Assembly (NCBI RefSeq): GCF_008831285.2
Contig: NC_045141.1
Location: 22,598,742 to 22,662,741 of the forward strand
Source of the DNA: Nymphaea colorata
Taxonomy: Eukaryota > Streptophyta > Magnoliopsida > Nymphaeales > Nymphaeaceae
Direction: 5' to 3'
DNA length: 64,000 nucleotides
In this document: positions 35,861 to 48,800 of the stretch, piece after piece
Layout: the number at the start of each line of letters is the position of its first letter
Numbering within the stretch: position 1 is the first letter of the stretch
Position numbers and translations under genes: made by a program
The notes under the pieces: model-generated
Database searches by the model: none
What the model was told of the DNA's origin: nothing
Seen by the model: only the letters and a program-made list of their open reading frames with translations

Positions 35861-36345
35861 TAGTCGATCGAAGGTTTCAAACTTCGATCGAAGAAACCTT
35901 CGACCAAATGGAGCCTTGAATTCTTCTTCTGTCTTTCTCTCTCTTTGTCGTTTTCTTCCTGGGCGCTGTTGAAGTGTTCCTTCTTCCCGCCGGATTTTCC
36001 AGCGCTGATTAGCGATTACGATCAGCGCGAGAGATCGGATCTTAAAAGCATGGATTTCGTCTTCATCTCAGATTCATGAATGGAGGGATTTTTTCTTGCG
36101 CTCGTCGAGGGTTTGGTCGATCCAAGGTTTCAAACTTCGATCGAAGAAACCCTCGATCAAATGGAGGGTTTCAACTTTTTTTTTCTTGAACTCTTCCTCT
36201 GCCTTTCTTCTCTCTCTGTGTCTGTTTTCTTCCTTGGCGCTGTTGAAGTGTTCCTTCTTCCCGCGCTGATTAGAGATTATGATCAGCGCGAGAGATCGGG
36301 ATATTAAAAGCATGGATTTCGTCTTCATCTCAGATTTCAAATCTG
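35852..36345. repeat. Tandem duplication of about 250 bp upstream of SC35
   Basis: The block starting GGGTTTAGTCGATCGAAGG at about 35856 is repeated from about 36108 (offset near 252) through GATCAGCGCGAGAGATCGG and CATGGATTTCGTCTTCATC. The copies differ by substitutions and small indels. Each copy contains the inverted pair GGTTTCAAAC...GAAGAAACC around TTCGATCGAA. The block may include the SC35 promoter region. Confidence 0.85.
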
Positions 36346-36730
36346 AGGTTTTGAAATCCGACGTTTGCTAAAATCGTAGATCCCACCTTGAAATCCAGCG
36401 TCGGATCTGAGATCCGAGACTGCCAAACACGGGCTCGAATAATTTTTACTTCGTTTTTTTGAATCGCATACCTTTTTGGGGAAGAGAAAGGGTCGCCGGG
36501 TCTGGAACAGCATGAGCTTTTTCGGATCAATTAAAACCTAAAGCTCAGGCCCGAACATGGACCCGGACCGAATTTGAAAGGAAAATGGAAAGGAGGGGCA
36601 GAAGAAAAAGAGGGAAGAAAACGAGGGTTCGAGATCGGACCACAAAATAAAAGGAGGGAAGAGTTCTTGTACCCCATTTTCTCTCTCTCTCTACCGCCAG
36701 AAGGAGGAGGAGGAAGCAAGGAGAAAGGGG

Positions 36731-39700
36731 ATGTCGCATTTCGGGAGATCAGGACCCCCAGATATCAGGGATACATACTCCCTTCTGGTTCTCAACATTA
36801 CCTTCAGTAATACCCTCTCTCTCTCTCTCTCTCTCACAGTGGGTGTAGATAGGAAGCGAAAGGGTTGTTTTTCATTTGTTCTGGGTGGTGTTTTGTTTTG
36901 AGTAATGGATTGATTGGTCTTGTCGTTTTGGGGAAAACTAAACAGGGACGACGGCTGATGACCTCTTTCCCTTGTTCGACCGCTACGGCAAGGTCGTCGA
37001 CATCTTTATCCCAAGGGACAAGCGGTAAGTCCCCTTATCATTCTCTCCTTGTGTGTGTGTGCCTGTGGAGGTGTGTGTCTCATAGCGCTTGTTTTCTGTT
37101 CGCACCAGGACGGGGGAATCGCGAGGGTTTGCGTTTGTTCGATACAAATATGCAGATGAGGCGCAAATGGCGGTAGACCGGCTTGATGGTAGTCTTTCCT
37201 CCGTCCCCTCCTTAAAGAAAAGAAAGAAAGGAGTTCTTGTTTTTTTAATTTAAAATTTTTGGTTACCTGTTCAACCTAGATATCTCTACTGTTTCAGGAA
37301 GGACCGTGGACGGCAGGGAAATCATGGTGCAGTTCGCGAAATATGGCCCCAATGCTGAGCGGATGTTGGTTTCTGTTCTCCATCTCTTCCTTTCTTTATC
37401 CTTCCTAGCTACGTATAATGAACAGACGAGAAACCCGCCTCTTTTTCCTTTTTCTCGTGGTGCCATGTTTATTTCCTTGTGGCCACGAATATGCTCTGCG
37501 TTCCTTTGCAGGTTTTGTTTGATTGTTTGACCGAGGAAGTTGAAATGAAAATAGGACTCCTGAAATTGGTGGATTAGGGTCTTTCTATGTCTTCCGAACA
37601 AGTTTAATTTTGAGTTCGGAGCTTACGCTGATGGGGCTCCAGATTCTATTGTTTTTCAATGGTACTGGCAGCGAAGAACCCGACTCAACCGAGCAGAAAT
37701 GCCCCCATTCTTGATGACTCAGAGCGCTATGGCTTTGACCTTCCATAATAGTTTGCATTTTTCATATTATAAGTAAAGCGCGCGCTGCCATTAGGTTTAT
37801 GTAGAAACAAGTCATGGCTTATCCACATCAGCTGTATGGTTGTCAGCTATATGGTTGGAGGAGGTATATGTAACGTTGGACATAATCTGGGGACTGAAAT
37901 TGGTTGTTTGTAGGGGATAGGCAGTCTCTCTGCATCGAAAAAAAAAAAGAAGCTCAGCAACCGTGTTAGGTTAGAAGACAGGAGATCCCTGACAAGCCGA
38001 CACCATGGTGGTGTGGACACGGGGCCAAGGCATTTTTAAAAAACTTGGGTGTGTGAACATGGCCTTATATATACACTCACACACACACACACACGCAAAA
38101 CGTCACACATTTGAGAAAAGCCTTTCTTAGGGATGCTTAGCAGCTGGCTGTCGCATAAAAAGCAAAAATACCGTGGTAGATAGGAAAAGGGAATCCTAGG
38201 AACCTCTTTCCTGTTGTACCTTTCTTTAGGTTCAAACTGGTAGTAGAGATAACCATAGATTTGTAAATTAGAAGTGTGTACATATATAGTTCATGTTTTG
38301 TTTCTTTGATAAGTTAAAAAACCTTTATGAATGTGACTTGAATATAATCATATATTTTTTAAGAAACTGGTAAGGAACATGATAGTCTCATAATTTGTTT
38401 GTTACTCTTTTATATGTCTATCGTTATTTTGAGTTCTCAAATCTCTTTGAAGGAAAATCATTTTCTGTAGAAAATTTCTTGGAAAATTTACCTGAAAATT
38501 TTTGTAGAGCAATATAGGTCAACATGCTTTTATATTTTTTTTGCATATTTGTTATTCTGGCTGATTATCTTGGTAATTGAATACAAAATTTGGAAAAAGG
38601 AGCACACGATTCTCTGATTGACAAGTTAATTTCAGTACTTTGTGGGCCATGTCTTTGGTTATCTTTCTGGTCTAAGTCTGGAAGAAGCAAAACTTAATGG
38701 AAACATTCTTATGAGGGTCCCAACGTGACAATGTCTTATGACTCGTATCCAAAGTTAGCACACTTATTGATATCAACCTGTGTAAATGTGACGGACTTTG
38801 ACTATCAATTGTCAATTAGGGAGTGTTTGATAGCCTCGAATTTGAAACTAGCTTATTGAGAGATTGATCATCTTCTTCATCTTAATGTAACTGTGACATA
38901 TCAGGGTTTGCGATGTCTAGATATGGGTGTGGGACATAGGTTGGACACGGCAAAATCACATTTGATAACAAGTATATTTGTCCTGTAATTTAAATTTTAT
39001 GAATGTTAACAATGAATGTATGTGTTTGCTTAAATTCTTATTGTAACTATATATAAGTAGGTCCCCGCACACACAAACACAAGGCCGAGTTCCCATATCC
39101 AAGATTTTGACAATTCTCCACACTATGTCTACATCTGCACCTGTGTGCCACAGGCTTTATGATTTGAGTGGAGAAAAGGGTGGGGAGGTCATACATGTCT
39201 TTCACATACTCGGTCTTCCATTGGTCATTCAATAAAATGTTTTATTTATATATCATGCCATGTGCTCGTCTAGTGTACTGGTAGTGACTCTAACATGTTG
39301 GCTGGGCACGCTGACTTCTTGCCATCGACGCTGTTCTACTTATGACAGCAAACCATGTCTATTCAACTTATGGCCTTCTATACTTATTACACATTAAGCC
39401 TGCATCTGTAGTTGTAAATACAGTTAAATGTCACTTTTTTCCCTTTGTCGTTTTACCTTTGACTGTTAGTTCTTGTCGACACTGTAAAGTTCTGCTTCTG
39501 AGCCTGGAAATGCTTGTTTTCTGCATGATGCATGTGCTGTATAATCATTTGTCTTTGTCTCCTTATTGTATTTTCAGACATAAGGGGAGGATTGTTGAGT
39601 TTTTTCCAAAATCAAGAGGCAGATCTAGAAGCCACAGCCCTAGGCCCAGGTATAGTTGATGAGATTATACAATTATGACTAACGAGTTAGGTAATAACTT

Positions 39701-40553
39701 GAGTTCCATGCGATAAGGTTTGCTATTCGAACTTCCAAATCATTTGTAAAACTAGTTTGTACTGTTTTTGGTCTTTTTGCATAGGGGTAGCTTTTTCTCG
39801 AATCCTTTGTACTATCTTTCAGTACCTATGAAACGATCCGATTGTTCACTCTTTGTCTCTTGTTATGTCCAGGTACCGTGATGACTACCGCGACAAGGAT
39901 TATAAGAAGCGAAGTCGTAGCCGCAGTATTGAAAGATCTGATCGCCATCGGGACCGTGGAAAGGAACGGAGCTCTCGTCACCGAAGCAAGAGCCGGAGCT
40001 TGAGCCCTGATTATCGCAGAGGGCGGGATAGGCGAAGGGCATCTGATGAGCCAAGGAGCCGAAGTGGCTCTTATGCTAGGTAAGTATTTTGCTTCACAAA
40101 GGTCAGATTGGAAATGATTGTTTGACTGGTCAAAATCTGCAATTGTTTGGACTTTGGTTAGAGAGCTTGATTAGTTGCAAATCTTAGTGAGAGAAGTATG
40201 TTGAATTAACATTGCATACTTTATGCAAATCATTTCTATCTTTCAGTCCTCGTAGAAGCCCAAGCCCTCGAAGAAGCCCGAGCCCTCGAAGAAGCCCGAG
40301 CCCTCGAAGAAGTCCAAATCCTCGAAGAAGTCCATCTCGTAGCAAGAGCCCTCCCAGCAGAAATGAAAGCCCGTCCAAGAGAAGTCCTGATAACAGGTCC
40401 CCGCCAGACAGTCCTGCTGGAAGAAGAAGTCCACATGAAAGGTCCCCAGGATCGGTGAGTGTTTCTCTCTGAGGATGCTTCTTACAAATTCATACACAAA
40501 GCAGAATGGTTGCTGATATTTCTAATAATTCTCTGACTTTGCAGGACTATTGA
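36731..40553 (+). CDS. SC35: SC35-type serine/arginine-rich splicing factor, 265 aa
   Basis: Coding exons 36731-36806, 36946-37024, 37109-37188, 37298-37364, 39578-39649, 39873-40079, 40247-40454, 40545-40553 (798 nt, phases close). A nuclear pre-mRNA splicing factor that binds exonic enhancers through its RRM and recruits U1/U2 components through its RS tail. Seen: N-terminus MSHFGRSGPPDIRDTYSLLV typical of plant SC35; RRM at residues 16-94 with RNP2 LLVLNI (18-23) and RNP1 RGFAFVRY (57-64); then an RS domain from about 113 to the end with many SR/RS dipeptides and a PRRSPS repeat. The last exon carries only DY and the stop. Intron 4 (37365-39577, 2.2 kb) is far longer than the others and divides RRM from RS domain, a position where plant SR genes are often alternatively spliced. 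The donor of that intron (AT|GTTGGT) is weak. Confidence 0.95.
40247..40336 (+). repeat. 18-bp coding minisatellite in the SC35 RS domain
   Basis: AGCCCTCGAAGAAGCCCG-type units repeat about five times in frame and encode PRRSPS/PRRSPN hexapeptides. The middle copies are nearly identical at DNA level, so the tract is recent and probably length-variable. Confidence 0.9.
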
Positions 40554-41890
40554 GCACAATGAGCAGCTATGGGCCTGAGAAACTTGCCTGATGCCTCAGT
40601 GTACTGGTTGTTGAATCAGTGGTTTCTGTATCTGCTGTCACTTTTATGTCTGTCGATGTTGTCAGCAGTGTACTTGATCCGGAGCAAGTAGCTTGGTTTC
40701 TTTACTTTTGGGACTTCTCGTAGAGTAACAAGTTTTGCGATAAGACTCTAGATTTTATGACTACTCGGTGCTTATGAACCATCAGAAACATTGCAGTTCG
40801 GGATTTGGAAATATTTGTAGATTGAAAGTACTTTAGTTCGTAACTTCTTGTTCTGATCAGGTACTTATATGAGGTGAAATTAACTTACTATTGGACTGTA
40901 GTTTTTGAGGCAGTTCTGAATGTTTTTCAATCATAGTTACTTTTATCTTCTATGAAGCTGTTAGGATATGTTCGTGAGGGGTCGTTTACCTTGATAGTGA
41001 TATGGTCGTGAAAAGCATGATTGTAGCTGTGATGATCAAGATTGCAGCAAGTGAGATTATGTGCTCGCTGTTTGATGATTTCTAGCTGATAGTGCTGATG
41101 CTGGATAAGCAGCTGATGTTCTTTTTGACAGCACTGATCACACTATTTAGTAAGCTGGACTCACCATCTAGATGTGTGAGTTTAATGTTGACTTTGAGCT
41201 AAGGTACTCTAATTCATTAGTCAAAATCATGTTTCCTTGGTTTCTGCTTCTTTGTAGCAGTCCACCATGTAGCTGTCCCTCAATGCTTTTGTTGGGCTGA
41301 GGATGATTTTCACAAGTATGCAAAATCGGTAGTTATGTTTCTGAATGGCCAAATTGCATGGAAAGTGGCATATATTCATTATGCCTGTGGATGACTGGAA
41401 CAATGGGACCTGTGCAATTCTCATGATGGTCAAAAATTTTGAGTTGTGAAGGTCATTGCCTAATGTTGCTGAGGTTGAAAAAACATGTGAGGTTAGATTT
41501 CTTGGGTGCCTTTTCGTTGATTATGTTTACATTTTAGTTCCAAGACTCTCCTATTGGTGTGGGTTTCTTTGATCTCATTACCTATCAAGTTGTAATTCTA
41601 TGTTTGTGGCTAAAGTGGCAGATGGTGAGAAAGTTGATGACCTGTTGAACTACTCCTTTGTTGCTGGATCGGGTCTCATCTTGCACCAGGGTCTATAATT
41701 TTTGTGCTTCTGAGTGGACTTATAGCAGTTCCTGAGGACTGCCTGCAGGCTTTTGGTGCAATCTTGTGTGCTGCTGCTCCATTCTGTTCCATCTTCCCGT
41801 TTATATTATTATTTTCTATAGGTTCGTGGTTTAGAAGGCTCCTGCAAGCTGTGCATGGTTATGAATTGCCTGTATATGCAATGTATCTCA

Positions 41891-42050
41891 TGGTGGCTGT
41901 TTTCTATATACATCATAAATCATCTTTCATTTTCATAAAGTGTGGAGAATGTGAAAGATGACTTTTTTTTTTTATATATGGTGGCTGTTTTCTATATACA
42001 TCATAAATCATCTTTCATCCTCATAAAGTGTGGAGAATGTAAAGATGACC
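41891..42050. repeat. 88-bp tandem duplication
   Basis: TGGTGGCTGTTTTCTATATA at 41891 recurs at 41979, and the whole segment through GTGTGGAGAATG is nearly identical in both copies, differing mainly in a T-tract. Confidence 0.9.
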
Positions 42051-43389
42051 TTTCTATTTTTTTTCTTTTTTTCTTTTTTACTTTGGTTAAGATATGTGTT
42101 GCAGAAGCTTATCATGTTTTCTGATGTGTATTCACCTTTTTTTCGCTGCATTTTATTTACACAATTCATTCATCTGCATTACCAACTCCATCAATCAGTA
42201 ACAAGTTCTCTACTTTGGTGGTCAGTATCTTTTCTGGCTATCTGATACAAAGGCACAAAGACTGAAAGTATTCTATTTAAAATTGTCTTCCAAGAGATTA
42301 GATAATCCTTCACTGTTTGTTTGGCTGAATCGTTATAGAATAATAAATAAAAGTTTTTTTTTTTTACATTTTTAAAATTATTTAAAGTCACGTAATTCTT
42401 AAACCATTAGAAAAATATTTTAAAACTGACGCACTGTTAAATTGCCCCCCCCCCCCCCCCCTCTCTCTCCTTAATCGGATGGTCGAACTGGCCAATTTTA
42501 GTTAAACTGATTGGAATGTTAACCATAACTAGATGCAATTTTTGTCAGTAATTTTAAGAAAGGTAGGAAACTGCAAGGGTGGTTTCATAATCTCCATCCG
42601 GTCCCAGGTTGTTATTTCTTTAATCTTCAGTTCTGGTGTTTTTTTTGTTTGTTTGTTGGTGTTGCATTTCAGTATGTTGGTGATTACAATGGAAGTACCT
42701 TTTACTCCCAAACGCTTTTACGTCTGGGACCCCTGTTTCCGTATCCATTTTATGTTAAGCTGTCTGCAGTTTCCTCTACATGCACACTTTTAACTGACCT
42801 TCTGGTGTTTGGTGTCAATCGTATTTACCAGCCTTGTCTTAAAATGCATGTCTACCTCTAGTGCCTTTCAGGCACGTCGTGGTTTGTTTTCTTCTGTTGT
42901 CCGGCCTGGTCGTACACACTGCAACTAATGCTTGTCTGCTTTCAGCACTTGCGCCACAAAGTTGCTCAAGAATTATAATCTCTGTGCTTCTCTTGTTTCC
43001 TCGTTAATCTTCTATGTTTCTCATATTTTCTTCTCATGCATTGCATGCCTTTATAATTTATTGTTTTGCTTGGCTCTTCTATCCCGTGTTATGCTTTTAT
43101 ATTTTGTTGTCACTGGTTTCCCCGGCTTTTTATTGTTCTTGTGTTTCTGATGAGGTTTTTCTCCACCTAGGAAACTCTTTTATCGTCAGATTGCGTTTAT
43201 GCCACCTTGTTTGCTGTATTCTTAATGTCATATATTGATTTCTTATATGGTTTTGGATGTGAAGAGTTTCTGCATACTCGGCTCGTTCAACAAATGAGTC
43301 ATCTTTGAATCATTTAACAAGTAGTTCTTGACGAGCTGAACCACAATACATCAGTAACATGAACCATGAGACTTTCATTCCATGAGTGA

Positions 43390-43545
43390 TGCTGGAACCC
43401 ATGAAATTGCTCGACTTTTGGCAGCCAGGAAATGATGGCGTTCCTTGTGTCGAATGAAGGCCCCATAACTCTGAGAGATGCCGGGATTACTGTTCCCTTT
43501 CCCAAAATCAACCAAGCTTTGTCTTCCATGGAGGTGAGGTGCTTT
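43390..43545 (+). other. Coding-like fragment, unrecognised
   Basis: From about 43400 to a donor-like GAG|GTGAGG at 43532, frames read through HEIARLLAARK-like then NEGPITLRDAGITVPFPK without intervening stop if one frame change is allowed. Codon use is more gene-like than the surroundings. The family is not recognised. It could be an isolated exon, a pseudogene piece or a transposon-captured fragment. Confidence 0.2.
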
Positions 43546-44960
43546 GGTTTCGGCTGCCTACGTCTGCAACCCGATGTTATGCCGGTCGATAGTTTTATTA
43601 AAAATATACTCATTTGTGTTCTATCAAATATCTTAAAGTAGCTTTAAGTTCATTTTATATGAAAATTTTGATAAATAGTTGGATATGATCATGTGTCATT
43701 GCCCGATATCGCCAACAGTTGTTTGAGTTTTTTACTTTTCGGTTGGTGGGGGATGAGTAGGTGCCATCGGGAGTTAAAAAAAAAGAAAAGCCTTTGGCTT
43801 GTGAGTTGATGAGGCTCATGCTTCATCTTTCAACGCCAAAAGCGAGCTGGGCTTGTGCTTGCAATGTTTTCTGAAGCATATTCCCGAAGTGCTGGAAAAC
43901 AAATTTAAACAAAAGTATATCCGTGCATGATACGGATTATTGAAGTGGTAGAATACGAGTGAATTGCTCAGGCGTCGGTACGAGTTGTTCCAAAGTTGTT
44001 CCTATTTGTGCAAGAAAGATCTCCATTCGGTGCAGTTAAATTCTTCGAAGTCCAAATCCGTTGTGGACTATGAGTGTTATTAGATAATGCGATGATGGTA
44101 TGCTTGTCTCGGCCGTTTGGTTGTGTAGATAATGCTATAGGAGTATGGCCACTGTCCACATTAGTGGCAAACTCGGGATGTCCAGGTTGCCGCCTTGGCC
44201 TATACTCGTTTTGGACGTAAAACGTTTGGGTACTGCTTCACAGTGAAAGGGCGTGGCTTTGCGAGCCACTTGGCGCCTATTGCTGCTTAACAACGTTGGC
44301 AGGTGGCAGACTCCAGACGGAGTGCTCATCACGGCAATGCACAGTTACGTCAAATTTGTACGGTACATGACCATATCAACAAAGTGCATATATATGTATG
44401 TAGGATGAGAGAGCTGTGAGAGAGAGAATCTGACAGTCAGGTTTTTCTGATTTTTACAGAGGACCCACATTTTTCTCTTTTCTTTTGGAAATCTACTATT
44501 CTTGTAGAAGGAAAAGAAGGCCTCTGGTCGCCTATAATTGCAATCTTCCTATCTTTAAAGCCGAATCCAGGCCTCTGCATTTTCCGCCCCGCTTTTTTTT
44601 TCTTTTTTCTGGCAGGGAGGCCGCTCGGAGGACGTATTTTGTTCTGTTTTTCTGGTTCTCCCCACCATCTATCTATGGACAGTTCTTTAGTTTTCTTTCT
44701 CCGTCTGAAAAGTGACAGCGGCTACTATAAACTCCATTTACCAGAGAGCCTCTGAACAGCTGAAATGACCGAAAGGTCCCCTGTTGACTGCTGAAAACCG
44801 GTTCTAATACTGGTAGTCTAGAAAACCTGAAATCCAACTCTGCTCAAAACTGAAACCCGAATTTGAAAACTGCTCTACTTCTGCCCTGTGGTGTCACCGA
44901 AGGTAAGTATCTCCTCCCAAAAACGTATATAACTCCTTTGACTGCGTCCAAGGCGGCTCT

Positions 44961-44972
44961 GCTCTGATACCA
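44961..44972 (-). other. Retrotransposon primer-binding site for initiator Met tRNA
   Basis: On the minus strand these bases read TGGTATCAGAGC, complementary to the 3' end of plant initiator tRNA-Met, the usual primer-binding site of many plant LTR retrotransposons. It is preceded (to the right in plus coordinates) by ATT and a sequence ending CTACCA, as expected of an LTR end. A complete element with coding regions is not present, so this is a remnant. Confidence 0.7.
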
Positions 44973-44975
44973 AAT

Positions 44976-45620
44976 TGGTAGGATCTAACCCGACGTTGAC
45001 CAAACTCCACGTCGACCAAGTCGACCAAACTCCACGCCGACGGTCGTGCCTACCCCCAAGATCACCCTTGACACAGCCTAAAGCTAATCTTAAGACAAAT
45101 AAAACAATGACACTACCCAGTCATCGTGTGCAGTGGAGGAAAAGAAAGGAAGGGAAGAAAAACAAGGAACAAAGATCAGGTAAGGCAAAAACAAGTATTT
45201 TAAGGCTCTATACGTACGACAGACCAGAATACCGCATGGTTGACCTGCATCTTCTCAGTCTGCATCCCTCACCCTCTCAGAAAGACAGACCATTCAAGTC
45301 GCACTGAAGCTAACCAGGTTTTAGATTCCCTAAGCGTGTAGACAGCCCGGAGGCACTCTACCAGATACGAATAACTTCCAACCACAGAAAATCACTCACA
45401 GTCAAAGTGATTGAATAAATACGCTCATGGAAACAAATGTTTTCAACAACTGAATTGAAAAACAAAATGTTAAGGCAAGCTGTGAGCTATCGACCACCAC
45501 ATAACGCAATCCAAGTTACATTGTTCAAGATAAGAAAGATCACCACACAAGTGCAGGGGTTTACAGCCATTTACTTTTTCGATGTACATAGGAGACAGTA
45601 TTAAGGTGAGCCAGCCTATT
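44976..45620 (-). mobile_element. Candidate LTR of a decayed retrotransposon
   Basis: Begins (plus view) TGGTAGGATCTAACC next to the primer-binding site. On the minus strand, GGTTATAAATAGG at about 45610-45622 could be its TATA box. The outer boundary was not found and the second LTR is missing, so the extent is a guess; it may run into the 3' UTR of the TOPLESS gene. Confidence 0.35.
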
Positions 45621-45851
45621 TATAACCTAGTGAGCAACTTTACACTTCAAGGTGATTGAGGGGGAGAAGAAAAAGGGGATAGGAGGCATGGCGATGGCTC
45701 AAAAAGGTGATCGCCAGCAAACCGAATTTGCAATAAAATAACTTCGTTAATTAGAGAGAGACCGCCAATGTTGGCCTGCTACCTCAATTTTGGAAAACCA
45801 TCTTTGCATCCATCTACTGATATATTCTTCGAAACTGAAATACAGGAGAAG

Positions 45852-48800
45852 TCACCTGGAAGCAGGTTCTGAAGCTGGATTGCATAGCGAAGGGTTCAAG
45901 GGAAGAGAAAGAGCACCATTTTCCTGAGGAAGAGGAGTCCCCCACTTTGGTTCAACTTCGGAGGGTTCAATTACATGAACTGCCCCATCGCTCATTCCAA
46001 GAGCAATCTGATTCGGTTCAGAAGGGTGAGATGCAATCACCATCGGATAGGGACCGCTACCACTGCAAAAGAGTAAAGCGGTGCATCAGACTAGAAACAA
46101 AAATCAGGACAGCATGCACACGCACACACACACATATGCAGTGCACGTGTATGTGTGTGTGTGTGTGAGAGAGAGAGAAACGGTGAAATCATCCAATTTA
46201 ATTTAGACCAATTCGGGAATGCAAGATTTAAATTCATATTTAATTGATTCCAACAAAGAAGCAAATTTGTAATAGTTAAGAACAGGAGTTCAAACCAAAA
46301 CATGTCAGAAATACTTCATTTTTAACGCAACACTCCTGGTCAACACTAAGAACGCCCAAGTGCCATATCAATTTAATAATGTTCCTACTTCAAGTATCTA
46401 AAGAAAGAAAAGAGTAAAAGGAATAAAAAAAGGAACAGATTGGATGCAATCATAGGGCATTTGCTTGCTCAAAATATAACATGAAAATTTACTTCAAAAA
46501 AAGAACTAAATGGCCGCACTATAAATAACAGTAAATACAACCATAAATTCAATGGACACTTATAAAGGTAAGGGGTGAATGGCCACCTGGGAACTGGAGG
46601 GAGAATATAGGCTGATGGTGCAATTCGACACCTGAATCTTAGACTCTCAGCATCGAACACTCCAACTGCTCCATCACAAAATCCAGTGTAGACTATCAAA
46701 CCATCGCATGAATAGATTGCACTTGAAATAGGTGCCGAAAGTGAGTCTCTCGGGGTCCACTACATATTAGGGGAACAATCAGTAAGATCTTATAAGTAAA
46801 CACCTAAAGCTTACAAAAAACATTTCTTCAATAAAAGAAACGTAGAGAAAAGGTATTTCATAGTCAATATGTCCTATGAACCCATAAAAATTTACACATT
46901 TTAGCATGAAACTTAGCTAGAAGTTGACAATCAAACACAATGGGCAAGATTGTGCTCAAAATCCTATATATGCTATGTAAAGAAACAAAAATGGGAGAAC
47001 AAAATGACAATCACTAATTCCCGGAACAATTTTGCATGTCATATTTTGGCCTTTCACTTTTTTTTAAAAAAAAAACACTAGTTCAATGGTCTTTATAACT
47101 GAAGTTCAGTTTTTAAAGGAAGTAACAAATCCAGGAGTTACCATGTCACCAATTAGAAGCATTAAGATGATAACATGCTCTTGATGCTTTCACATTTTAG
47201 AAGAAAGCCCATTTTCACATTGACCAACAAACGGTTCTGTTGAAAGAGTGAATTACTCACAGATTGCAAACACTCAAGCTTTCCGTCAAAGATGGCAATC
47301 TGGGTTTCATGAACTGCTAATAAGTGATTCTGATCATTATGAAACTGAACTCTCGTCTCTCCTGACAATGGGGACTGGCGACCAGGAGGAGCCTGCAGGA
47401 ACCTTGACTTCTTCTTTTCCCATGAATCAATGCTCCACACACATAACTTCACAAAGTACATGAAAGGATTTAAAGGTCAAAATTTCAGTACCACAAGAGC
47501 AGGAGGTATAAACTGTATGGTCAGCTGTTTATCAATACCTGTGCATCTGCACCAGAGGAGACCAAGACATTCAGGGACTGTGAAAATGCAAGACCAGTTA
47601 TCCTCTTCTGGTGGCCCTTGAGCTTGGATTTTACCTGAATCAACATATACATTAAATCATCATAAGCACCAAGAAGAACCAGAATTTGATGTCAAAATGT
47701 GCTATCGCAGAAGGTTGCCACTTGCCTAATTTCACATATAACACAAAATATACAACCTTGCAGATGTCAAGGTAAGTGGTGGTTGTTTCAGTCTAAATTA
47801 CATCTTCAGACATCCTATTGATGTCCAAAGTTAATATAACAAAATGGAGCTCTGATTATTCCACATAAGCTTATGTTTCATGTTACAAGAAACATAAACT
47901 ATGGTGCCACAGAGGTGTCAATATATAGACAACAAAATCAGGAAAATTACCTCATCTATCCGGACATTGTATATCTGGATTGTTGAATCCTCCATTCCGA
48001 TGGCAATAATGTTATTATCTTGAGGGTGGAATGCCAAAAAAGTAGCAGCCGGAGGTGGTGGCATGAAAGTTGTCATAACCTAAAGGACAAGTTGCAACTG
48101 CGGTTAGAAATTGAAGTTATTGGTTAGAAGCAAACAGCAGGAGACTGAAAATGAGACCTTGAATGTCATCATGTTGAACAGAGAAACCTTCCCACCAGAT
48201 GCAGACATAACATAAGAATCATTTTTGGACAACGCTATACAAGCAGCAGATTCTTCGGATGAATTACCATCACTTGTATCATTAGTCATGGGAGTACCGC
48301 TTGCTGGCTGCCATAGTTGAGGTGCAATAACAGCAGTGCACTGTAGAGAACATGGTTAGCAATCACAAAACAACAAACAACTACCTTTTGAGAAAACATT
48401 ACAAATTTACCTTTCCAGAGGGATTTCGATCACATTTTTGCCATTTCCACAACTTATGCATAGCATTTGAAGCAAGGGATAGGATGGCTACACCAGAGTT
48501 TGTGTATATCAGCCTGACTATCTGGATAAGTTTATCATACATAACCCACATTACTGTGCAGCTCAAAGGGGTGCAACATCCAAGAATATGAAAGTGCATA
48601 GCTAGTAAGTTCAAATTCCAACAAAGCCAGTCATCTATTCAAGAATCAAACTAAAGGTAGTTGACAATAGTCTATACCGATTTCTTTCATCGATCAACAA
48701 GAAAACTGCACAACGGAAGAAAAGACTTTCCAAAATTTGGTGAATAATATTGAGGTCCGAATTTAGGACTTGACTCTTGATATAGCTCATTGCTTCTAAA

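Larger units (their letters stand above)
40554..44700. other. SC35 3' UTR and intergenic DNA, no clear gene
   Basis: The first few hundred bases are 3' UTR. Beyond, open frames are short. A possible coding-like segment is at 43432-43540 (listed separately). A C18 tract (about 42443-42460) followed by TC repeats is a likely sequencing or assembly weak point. Confidence 0.5.

Noticed and set aside
46091-46303. Minus-strand frame with [14 protein letters not shown]
   Set aside because: It is a translated GA/CA microsatellite within the last TOPLESS intron.
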